DNA of 5,557 nucleotides, taken from the NCBI GenBank assembly GCA_947176285.1, contig CAMWQF010000207.1, positions 1 through 5,557 of the forward strand, in the 5' to 3' direction. Shown here piece after piece: positions 1 through 4,929 of this stretch. The notes beneath the pieces are model-generated. The model saw nothing but the letters and a program-made list of their open reading frames with translations, had not been told where the DNA came from and searched no databases. The position numbers and the translations under genes are program-made. Source of the DNA: an uncultured Porphyromonadaceae bacterium (GTDB lineage Bacteria > Bacteroidota > Bacteroidia > Bacteroidales > Muribaculaceae). Each line of letters starts with the position of its first letter. Within the stretch, counting starts at the first letter, position 1.

Positions 1-154
1 TAAATATATTATTGATATGAAGACTAATATTGGGCTTAGAGGTGGCAAAAAGTTCGGCTATCTGACTCTGGTTAAGCCAGATGTTCCCATCCTTAGCGTA
101 AAGAGCGACAGAACTGCGTCCGTCAGGAGTATTATAGATAATAAGATCTTGCAT
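1..154 (-). CDS. RhuM family protein, N-terminal part (runs off the window)
   Basis: The first 51 codons of a gene whose 3' end lies outside the window. The protein begins MQDLIIYNTPDGRSSVALYA, followed by IWLNQSQIAELFATSKPNIS and LHINNIF. This matches the start of the RhuM ('virulence RhuM') family, in which a short beta segment of the form IIYxTxDG is followed by a helix-turn-helix-like segment with the pattern WLxQxQxAxLFxxxxxNISxHI. RhuM proteins are named from a Salmonella pathogenicity island gene; their molecular role is not well established, and some are fused to Fic-like domains. I chose the ATG at 152-154 because the family similarity begins within a few residues of it and a good Bacteroidetes promoter lies just upstream. 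The gene follows an insertion-like hairpin and two broken accessory genes, which suggests a variable region. The family call is fairly secure; whether the whole gene is intact cannot be seen. Confidence 0.8.
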   Translation of the reverse strand, partial: MQDLIIYNTPDGRSSVALYAKDGNIWLNQSQIAELFATSKPNISLHINNIF

Positions 155-174
155 CGTAATTGACTTTTCAATTG

Positions 175-206
175 CAAAAATAGCGATAATCCTCCGTTTG
201 AGCAAA
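175..206 (-). promoter_or_regulatory. Bacteroidetes-type promoter of the RhuM gene
   Basis: On the minus strand a -33 element TTTG (203-206) and a -7 element TATTTTTG (175-182, fits TAnnTTTG) are separated by 20 bp, the normal spacing for the Bacteroidetes primary sigma factor. The start point would fall near 168-170, leaving a very short untranslated leader before the ATG at 154. The promoter begins about 36 bp after the hairpin at 242-316 and resembles the promoter at 4848-4878. Confidence 0.6.
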
Positions 207-241
207 TATTAGCATCCAGAAATAGCTGTAGCATGATTAGT

Positions 242-316
242 TCACCTGGCGACAAACCTGCTCCGCATAGCAAAAGAATCATATTTTCTATCTGCAAGAG
301 GTTTGTCGCAAGGTGA
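242..316. repeat. Large imperfect hairpin, copy 1 of a two-copy family
   Basis: The left arm TCACCTGGCGACAAACCT (242-259) pairs with the right arm AGGTTTGTCGCAAGGTGA (299-316): 17 of 18 positions match, with a 39-nt centre. A second element with the same arm sequence and a different centre lies at 4930-5036. From the left end, TCACC through GCAT, the two copies share 21 of 27 bases. Beyond the right arm they share a further weak similarity (GGTGA, AAGA, AA). It lies between a truncated ATPase gene and the RhuM promoter. No T-tract follows it on either strand, so it does not look like a terminator. I read it as a REP/BIME- or MITE-like mobile repeat; the type is an inference. Confidence 0.7.
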
Positions 317-325
317 GAAGAGAAT

Positions 326-472
326 TCAGAATATTTGGCCGTAGGAGGCGCAGTCGAGGACGCGGTAGCCTTTACCAGCACGTCTGACTCCCGTTATTAC
401 TTTGATGTCAGGAGTATTCCTAACATCAATTAATTTAATGATATATTGAGGTCTATCTATCAACTTCATCAT
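326..472 (-). pseudogene. AAA_14/DUF4143-type ATPase, truncated after Walker A
   Basis: From the ATG at 470-472 (a second ATG follows at once) the frame reads MMKLIDRPQYIIKLIDVRNT, then PDIKVITGVRRAGK. This is the typical start of the ATPases with an AAA_14 domain and a DUF4143 C-terminus, where the Walker A motif appears as GVRRxGKS/T. After the lysine of GK the similarity stops. The expected S/T and the helix after it are missing, and the frame runs 14 unrelated codons (GYRVLDCASYGQIF) to a stop at 326-328, ten bases from the right arm of the hairpin at 242-316. An intact family member is roughly 400 residues long, so over 90 percent is missing. I infer that insertion or deletion linked to the hairpin removed the rest. 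This is a relic, not a functional gene. Confidence 0.65.
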
Positions 473-647
473 TTGTCAATTCCCAGATTTTAATAATAAT
501 TTGATTTGGGAAACAACGATAAAAAAAATCTGGAACTATGCAACATTCTCTCATAAAATAAAGAAAAGCAGTATCAAGCGTTATGGCCGATGGCTTCAGA
601 GATGTGGCGGCTTAGGATGGAGGCTGTCACGGCTTCTTCGGGAGTCA
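473..647. other. Intergenic relic tract, nothing recognised
   Basis: This stretch lies between two gene fragments. On the minus strand an ATG at 646-648 opens a 24-codon frame (MTPEEAVTASILSRHISEAI and four more residues, stop at 574-576) that looks somewhat protein-like but that I cannot assign. The rest is A+T rich with no promoter, RNA or repeat that I can support. It may be further debris from the genes on either side. Confidence 0.3.
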
Positions 648-797
648 TCACAGCGGCATATCAAGTTCCCTTACGCTCCATCCTCCTTTGATCGCTTCCT
701 CTGCATAATATCTTCTCGCATCTTGAGTAGAGACCTTTATCAAATGACGGATATGCGACCTTTTATCTGGGTCTACAGAGGCTCCGGGCTTAAAGTT
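648..797 (-). pseudogene. Fragment of a DUF1016/YhcG-type PDDEXK nuclease gene
   Basis: A 49-codon stretch with no start codon reads SHIRHLIKVSTQDARRYYAE, then EAIKGGWSVRELDMPL and a stop at 648-650. This resembles the end of the N-terminal DUF1016 domain of YhcG-like proteins, which carries the pattern HxxxLxxVxDxxxRxFYxxxAxxxxWSVRELxRQI. Similarity begins near 790 and ends at WSVREL, so only about 35-40 residues of a protein normally near 350 remain. The C-terminal PDDEXK nuclease domain is absent and upstream sequence is closed by a stop at 798-800. It is clearly a relic. It shares orientation with the other broken and intact accessory genes here, consistent with a hot spot where such genes come and go. 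Confidence 0.55.
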
Positions 798-824
798 TTA
801 AAGCAAGCAAGATAATTCTCATCG

Positions 825-832
825 CAAAGATA
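825..832 (-). promoter_or_regulatory. Isolated -7 box (TATCTTTG) upstream of the DUF1016 relic
   Basis: TATCTTTG on the minus strand is a perfect TAnnTTTG element. The nearest TTTG upstream (862-865) is 29 bp away, too far for a normal promoter, so this is either a weak promoter or the remains of one belonging to the gene now broken at 648-797. Confidence 0.25.
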
Positions 833-880
833 CAATAAAATTCGGTATTCACTATATTTATCAAATTAAAATATAGCAGG

Positions 881-917
881 AAAAAGAAAAAGGAGCCACA
901 CCTTGCGATGCGGCTCC
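881..917 (-). terminator. Intrinsic terminator closing the four-gene operon
   Basis: Read on the minus strand, GGAGCCGCA (917-909) pairs with TGTGGCTCC (900-892) with one mismatch, an 8-nt loop between, and then TTTTTCTTTTT. It lies 67 nt after the stop of the 204-aa gene and is the first terminator after that gene and the three upstream of it. Confidence 0.75.
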
Positions 918-984
918 AAGAAGAATCTTCAGAAATCTAATCTATCATCTATTAATTCCTGTGATATAAATTGATTACCTTTGA

Positions 985-1599
985 TTAATTGAATAGTTCG
1001 AAAGAATCTAGTTTGACCTTGCCAATCAGGATATAGTTATGTATCGCGTTTTGAAAAAATAAACTCAAAAACGGGAACTTTTCCTCGACAGTTGTCGCCA
1101 TATTCTTCAGATTCTTAACAAACGAAATGAGTTCTTCGATATTCAATGAATAATCACAAGTTGTCAGACGTTTCCACATGGTCTCAACTTGATCTTCCCC
1201 TACCAGTGTCAGAATGACCATTGCATATAATACCTTTATGATAGGATCAATTCTTTTTATCTCATCACAAAATTTGATTTCAAATATTTTTCCTTGAGGA
1301 GTCTTTCCATTGATAGTGAACCGATGTTCAACCCTATCTTGAGTCATCACTGATTTTTCATAAATACCTACTCTATTATCAAAAGTATATCCATCAATGG
1401 TGATATACTTTGATTGGCCATCCAGAAAAAATGTTATTTCATCCTCTGATAGTGTGCCATAGTCGATCCAAGTTCTTAAATTTTTCGATTCAGCGATCAT
1501 TCTGTAAAGACTTTTGTCAACCGGTACACCAAATGGAAGTTCCATCTGATCAGCGTTAAGTTTACCTATTGATTGCGTAATATTATATACCTTATTCAT
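985..1599 (-). CDS. Hypothetical protein, 204 aa
   Basis: I do not recognise a family. The protein has no signal peptide and no clear membrane span; the most hydrophobic stretch, IIKVLYAMVILTLVG near residues 119-133, looks like a buried helix. The N-terminal half appears beta-rich (FFLDGQSKYITIDGYTFDNR, residues 57-76) and the C-terminal half helical and rich in Leu, Ile and Phe (LISFVKNLKNMATTVEEKFP, residues 157-176), suggesting a two-part cytoplasmic protein. The start at 1597-1599 is preceded by the weak purine-rich AAGAGAT. No Bacteroidetes promoter is visible in the 97 bp separating it from the repeat-protein gene, so it is probably the last gene of the upstream operon, ended by the terminator at 881-917. 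Base composition is as A+T rich as its upstream neighbours, consistent with arrival together. Confidence 0.75.
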   Translation of the reverse strand: MNKVYNITQSIGKLNADQMELPFGVPVDKSLYRMIAESKNLRTWIDYGTLSEDEITFFLDGQSKYITIDGYTFDNRVGIYEKSVMTQDRVEHRFTINGKTPQGKIFEIKFCDEIKRIDPIIKVLYAMVILTLVGEDQVETMWKRLTTCDYSLNIEELISFVKNLKNMATTVEEKFPFLSLFFQNAIHNYILIGKVKLDSFELFN

Positions 1600-1696
1600 A
1601 ATCTCTTAGTTAATAGGTACGGATTTAAAAGAATGACGGAGTTGATTAAGTAATACGATCAACCCTATATTTAGATTACAAACTTGACTACTTGGA

Positions 1697-3634
1697 TTAC
1701 CTTTTGACTTTTATCTTGGATCTGTTCTTATTATCTCGGATGATGTATAACCCTTCAGGCAATTCTTCAAGGCTGGAACGTATACATTGTCCATCTGGCG
1801 TATATACTTTGTATTCGATATTCTCTTCTATAGAATTCTCGACTGATGACATAGAATTATCTACTTCGATATGTTTGAAATATCTCCACGGAGATACATT
1901 ATCAAATTTCAACAATGATTCTGCCGGTACATAAAGAGTTGCATATATGAAGGTTTCGTCATTAAATATCTCGTAATTTTTAGAAATAGAGATAGGATTC
2001 AATGTATTATAAAAGATTTTTTCAAGCCTCTCACATCTGTTGAACGCGAGATAGCCGATACTTTTAATAGACTTCGGAATCGTAACTGAAAGAAGATTTA
2101 TGCATCCCTCAAATGCACATTCTCCAATTTTTTCAATGGTATCTGAGATAATCACAGAAGAGAGATTCTTACATTCTGTGAAAGCGTAGTCTGCTATTAA
2201 TTTTACTGATTCAGGTATTGTAACCGAAGATAATCCATCGCAGTAACCAAAAGCACCTTCTCCTATTTTTATTACGGAGTTAGGAATATTAACTGACGAA
2301 AGTACTTTACAACCATAAAGAGCAAATGGACATATTTGAATAACAGTTTCCGGAATATACAAATCAGTTATCTCGATACCATCTATAAATAAATGATTGG
2401 CATAATAAAGTGGATTTGAAACGGAGCCTTCAGATTCAGGATCTCTATCAGGATAGTCATAGTGCATTGAACATATAGACTCAATACTAGAGAACTCAAC
2501 TTTTTGAAGGTTATCACAATATGCGAAAGCACCCTGTCCGATGTTTTTAATGGATTCTGGAATATTAATAGAATTTATGCCACTTCCACAGAAAGCACCA
2601 TGTTCTATTTTTTTAACCGATTCAGGTATAATTACAGTGTTTATATTTCTTATACTGAGCGAATAAGGCTTAATTTCTGTCATCGTATTGGGGATTATAA
2701 CCTCTGAGATTTCTTTACCACCAATATATAGTTGAGCGTTTGTATATTTAATAGACTCAGATTCATAGTCCAACAAAAAAGCATTAAGCGGGTTGGCAGA
2801 GTAATTCTCGTAATCAATTGTCAGTAATGATTCGATACTTGCAAACTCAACTTTTTGAAGATTCTTGCAATCGAAGAAAGCACTCTGGCCGATACTTTTA
2901 ATAGATTCTGGAATATTAATAGATTTTATTCCACATCCTTCGAAAGCATCATGTTCAATTTTCTTAATTGACTCAGGAATAATTACAGAGTTTATATTTC
3001 TTATACTTAGTGAATACGGCTTAATTTCTGTCATTGTATTTGGAACGACAACATCTGAGATTTCTTTACCATCAATATATAGATGTGCTTTAGAATACGA
3101 AAGTGGGTTGGCTGAGTAACCCTTGTATTCAATTGTCAGTAATGATTCAATATTTGAAAACTCTACTTTTTCAATTCCATTACATCCACGAAAAGCCTCA
3201 TAACCGATTACCTTGACAGATTCTGGTATATTTAAGTCAACTAAACAAGAACAATTTTGAAAAGCATGAGGTCCTATTTTAGTTACAGACTCACCTATTC
3301 TCACATTAGTCATAGAACTACATCCTTCGAAAGCGGACTCTCCGATTTGAGTTACCGAATTTGGAATAGACACAGAAGTTAGGGTATTGTCACTGCGCAA
3401 AGCATAATTCCCGATAGCTATTACAGATAACTCACAATTATTATAAATCACTTTAGAAGGGATAGTAATATCACCAGTATATTCTTTACTTCCATAAGTG
3501 ACCTCACAAGTAAGATTCGGCAAGGATACTACATTATAGTATATACCGTCAACCTCGAAGTCGTAAGCATACGATGAAAGGGATACGCATAGCACGGCCA
3601 TAAGTATTCCAAGTTTTTGTATAATTGTTTTCAT
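1697..3634 (-). CDS. Secreted BspA-like leucine-rich-repeat protein, 645 aa
   Basis: Residues 1-23 form a signal peptide (Lys3, hydrophobic ILMAVLCVSLSS, cleavage after SSYA). Residues about 60-535 hold some 15 repeats of the BspA/TpLRR type, with the pattern LxSVxIPxSVxxIGxxAFxGC. The AF-like positions are near 78, 101, 124, 147, 208, 230, 252, 325, 347, 369, 438, 461, 484, 507 and 530, spaced by 22-23 in the regular runs. The segment TLYVPAESLLKF...WRYFKHI (566-579) is the usual close of such arrays. The tail YKVYTPDGQC...LPEGLYIIRD (608-633) resembles a type IX secretion sorting domain, so surface display or secretion is likely. BspA relatives bind host matrix proteins or other bacteria; no ligand can be read here. 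The ATG overlaps the TGA of the HEPN frame (ATGA, 3631-3634), implying translational coupling, and a promoter at 3696-3727 may add independent expression. Confidence 0.92.
   Translation of the reverse strand: MKTIIQKLGILMAVLCVSLSSYAYDFEVDGIYYNVVSLPNLTCEVTYGSKEYTGDITIPSKVIYNNCELSVIAIGNYALRSDNTLTSVSIPNSVTQIGESAFEGCSSMTNVRIGESVTKIGPHAFQNCSCLVDLNIPESVKVIGYEAFRGCNGIEKVEFSNIESLLTIEYKGYSANPLSYSKAHLYIDGKEISDVVVPNTMTEIKPYSLSIRNINSVIIPESIKKIEHDAFEGCGIKSINIPESIKSIGQSAFFDCKNLQKVEFASIESLLTIDYENYSANPLNAFLLDYESESIKYTNAQLYIGGKEISEVIIPNTMTEIKPYSLSIRNINTVIIPESVKKIEHGAFCGSGINSINIPESIKNIGQGAFAYCDNLQKVEFSSIESICSMHYDYPDRDPESEGSVSNPLYYANHLFIDGIEITDLYIPETVIQICPFALYGCKVLSSVNIPNSVIKIGEGAFGYCDGLSSVTIPESVKLIADYAFTECKNLSSVIISDTIEKIGECAFEGCINLLSVTIPKSIKSIGYLAFNRCERLEKIFYNTLNPISISKNYEIFNDETFIYATLYVPAESLLKFDNVSPWRYFKHIEVDNSMSSVENSIEENIEYKVYTPDGQCIRSSLEELPEGLYIIRDNKNRSKIKVKR
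2504..3169 (-). repeat. Internal tandem duplication in the LRR gene (315 and 351 bp units)
   Basis: Two adjacent coding units, residues 156-260 (2855-3169) and 261-377 (2504-2854), are nearly the same in DNA and protein. Both start KVEF, share SIESLLTI or a close form, SANPL, KEIS, NTMTEIKPYSLSIRNIN, IIPES and KKIEH, and end NLQ. The second unit is 12 codons longer because of an insert around NAFLLDYESESI after SANPL. A third, more diverged unit follows from residue 378 (KVEFSSIES). Long, close repeats like these could recombine and change protein length. Confidence 0.85.
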
Positions 3635-4054
3635 TTTGATTTGATTGATTTTTTATTATGTTCTTTTGATTTCTTTATTAAAGCAATGATTTCCTCAAAG
3701 CTATCTTTCGATATTACACCCCGCAAATTTGTCGTATTTATCTCGATCTTATTATCTTCTTTTACATAGATAATTCTATTATGTGCAAACGCATTCCTGA
3801 TCTCCTTCAGAAACCTGTATGCTATTGCACCTAATTTTTTTCAACTTTAACGTATAGTTTCCAGAATTACTTGTTATTGTGGCGAATCCAACCTCTGAAT
3901 CTGTTATAATGGAAAGTTTTGCTTCTTTCTTAACTTCATTCCACTTATAACCTTTTTTACTATCTTCTTCATCATTTTCAATCAAGAGAAGAATACCATA
4001 AAGGTAAGAAAGCATATTTCCGACCTTGTCTTTTCTAGTTCGATTTATATTCAT
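3631..4054 (-). pseudogene. HEPN-family protein, 140 aa if the frameshift is bridged
   Basis: The frame from the ATG at 4052-4054 (MNINRTRKDKVGNMLSYLYG...) runs to a run of seven A (complement of 3835-3841), after which it continues only to a stop at 3779-3781. One base over, a clearly protein-like frame continues as AYRFLKEIRNAFAHNRIIYV, then about 47 more residues to a TGA at 3631-3633. With one A fewer the two parts join into 140 residues. RNAFAH (R86 to H91 of the joined protein, 3781-3798) fits the HEPN catalytic motif RxxxxH with a polar second residue. HEPN proteins are commonly metal-independent RNases in toxin-antitoxin, abortive-infection and CRISPR systems. The ATGA overlap with the next gene supports the second frame as genuine. 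The start overlaps the previous gene by 20 bp. Mutation, assembly error, phase variation or transcript slippage could each explain the break. As read, the product is a 91-residue protein without the motif. Confidence 0.65.
3696..3727 (-). promoter_or_regulatory. Promoter inside the HEPN gene, driving the LRR gene
   Basis: On the minus strand, TTTG (3724-3727) and TAGCTTTG (3696-3703, fits TAnnTTTG) are 20 bp apart. Transcription would start near 3690, giving a 5' leader of about 55 nt for the repeat-protein gene. It lies within coding sequence, so chance is possible, but both elements and the spacing are ideal. Confidence 0.45.
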
Positions 4055-4442
4055 GGATTATCTGCAAAGGGTATGATTTATCTAAAAAGTCTAGTTCATC
4101 GTATTCACAAAGTTCATCATTCTTTACCGACTCACTTAGACAGATATAGAGTTTATCTGCCTCCTTATTCCCAGCACTTCCTGACCTTTCATTAGCACAT
4201 GTCCAATTATCATCATCCATGGCCCACTTTATGAGTGCGTCCTCTAATTTACTAATATCTTCAGGAATACCTTCTGCAATACGGAGAAGTATAGGGAAGC
4301 CCTCACTCTTATGGCGATACTCACTATATTCAAAATCTGAAGTTTTACCAATATATAGGATGGGATTAAAATGATAGGCCTTTTTCATCTCACTTAAAGA
4401 TTCTTTGATCTTTTTTAAGGCATAATATGGGTTTAATTCCAT
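4035..4442 (-). CDS. Hypothetical protein, 135 aa, with weak GIY-YIG-like features
   Basis: First gene after the structured RNA. Residues 27-45 read NPILYIGKTSDFEYSEYRH, recalling the second motif (YIG/YVG-K-T) and the following basic residue of GIY-YIG nucleases, and LEDALIKW (residues 66-73) carries a glutamate where that fold has its catalytic one. A clear first GIY motif is missing, so activity is doubtful and the family call is only a guess. After it comes a segment rich in Asn, Gly and Ser (CANERSGSAGN, 82-92) and LYICL (98-102). The C-terminal 35 residues are acidic. No signal peptide or membrane span. The ATG at 4440-4442 is the first in its frame, with an in-frame TGA 6 bases upstream of it. 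The gene overlaps the HEPN start by 20 bp, so the two are probably co-translated and may act as a pair. Confidence 0.72.
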   Translation of the reverse strand: MELNPYYALKKIKESLSEMKKAYHFNPILYIGKTSDFEYSEYRHKSEGFPILLRIAEGIPEDISKLEDALIKWAMDDDNWTCANERSGSAGNKEADKLYICLSESVKNDELCEYDELDFLDKSYPLQIIHEYKSN

Positions 4443-4486
4443 AGACTTTCATATGCCGCGGTCTTCCCCTCGTTGGCGTTAGGTTG

Positions 4487-4530
4487 GAAAAAGAAAAAAG
4501 CGTAGGAATCTGTATCTGTTGCCGTCCTAC
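4487..4530 (-). terminator. Terminator or attenuator at the end of the structured RNA
   Basis: On the minus strand GTAGGA (4530-4525) pairs with TCCTAC (4507-4502), followed by GC and then TTTTTTCTTTTT (4499-4488). The 5' half of this stem shares three bases (4525-4527) with the 10-bp helix 4574-4565 / 4527-4518, so the two cannot both form fully. No other promoter is visible before the gene at 4442, so its expression probably depends on read-through here. Confidence 0.5.
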
Positions 4531-4842
4531 TGGTCGAGGCTTCTCGCATTGCCCTATTCTTGTCGGACGGCAACGCAGAAGCCCACGCCTGTATATGCAA
4601 CGATGGCATCAAGCCTGCCATACTCACGTATGGCAAAGCCGATGACGGATGTAGCATATCCATATGGGCGCCTACCGTTGCACAATCCTTGACAAGAATA
4701 TGAAAGTTTGCGAGACATTTCGACCAGTCAAGAATCAGCGCGGATAAACGCTTTCTATTATGTCTTATCCGATGCAAAAATGAGCATCGGAGCATTCCCT
4801 CCCGCTTTGACCCCAGACCGGGGCTTCTGCGAGACGGTCTGC
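4487..4842 (-). ncRNA. Candidate structured RNA, about 355 nt, unassigned family
   Basis: No convincing gene covers this stretch, but the minus-strand transcript expected from the promoter at 4848-4878 contains a series of strong helices. In RNA order: CAGACCG with CGGTCTG (4841-4835 / 4820-4814); TCCGATGC with GCATCGGA (4791-4784 / 4775-4768, 8 bp perfect); CTTGAC with GTCAAG (4732-4727 / 4693-4688); TGTGCAACG with CGTTGCATA (4684-4676 / 4602-4594, one G-U), enclosing TGCCATAC-GTGA-GTATGGCA (4635-4616), an 8-bp stem with a GNRA tetraloop; GTTGCCGTCC with GGACGGCAAC (4574-4565 / 4527-4518, 10 bp perfect), enclosing CGAG-AAGC-CTCG (4546-4535). A terminator-like hairpin and T-tract follow. It does not match tmRNA, RNase P RNA or 6S RNA as I know them. 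It could be a free ncRNA or a regulatory leader for the operon starting at 4442. Confidence 0.5.
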
Positions 4843-4847
4843 ATTTG

Positions 4848-4878
4848 CAAAATTATAACTTATTTTTGGATTAGCAAA
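4848..4878 (-). promoter_or_regulatory. Bacteroidetes-type promoter of the structured RNA and operon
   Basis: On the minus strand, TTTG (4875-4878) and TAATTTTG (4848-4855, fits TAnnTTTG) are 19 bp apart. The start point would be near 4842, just at the first helix of the RNA candidate. The surroundings (ATATTTTGCT ... TTTTGCAAATG) resemble those of the promoter at 175-206 (ATATTTGCT ... TTTTGCAATTG), and each lies a few tens of bases after a copy of the hairpin family. Confidence 0.65.
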
Positions 4879-4929
4879 ATATCGGCTAGGATTTTTTCAA
4901 AAAGAGTTATATATACAGATTTTGTTATC

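Noticed and set aside
242..316. The hairpins as integron attC sites
   Set aside because: They have conserved ends and a variable centre like attC, but the arms lack the RYYYAAC and GTTRRRY core sites and no integrase is visible.
58..381. Minus-strand open frame of 107 codons across the left hairpin
   Set aside because: It runs through the hairpin and is antisense-free only by chance; the RhuM frame at 1-154 and the ATPase fragment at 326-472 explain the same bases better.
501..815. Plus-strand open frame of 104 codons
   Set aside because: It is antisense to the DUF1016 fragment, has no promoter, and its peptide (many Arg, Ser, Leu) looks like a shadow frame.
1641..1663. Hairpin GTTGAT/ATCAAC between the LRR gene and the 204-aa gene
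   Set aside because: The stem is only 6 bp with an 11-nt loop and no T-tract follows, so it is not a convincing terminator.
2504..3169. A CRISPR array or non-coding repeat array
   Set aside because: The repeated units are 315-351 bp, in frame and coding for LRR units, with no short regular repeats and spacers anywhere in the window.
4433..4795. Minus-strand open frame of 120 codons starting MLRCSFLHRI
   Set aside because: It lies wholly across the structured RNA, contains low-quality peptide such as FFFFQPNANEG made from the T-tract, and overlaps the start of a better gene.
4487..4842. The RNA candidate as tmRNA or RNase P RNA
   Set aside because: The length fits, but there is no tRNA-like T-arm and CCA end, and none of the conserved RNase P segments such as GAGGAAAGTCC.
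4758..4844. A 28-codon leader peptide MQTVSQKPRS... starting at the promoter
   Set aside because: The ATG coincides with the expected transcription start, leaving no room for ribosome binding, and the frame is crossed by two strong RNA helices. A leaderless peptide is possible but not supported.
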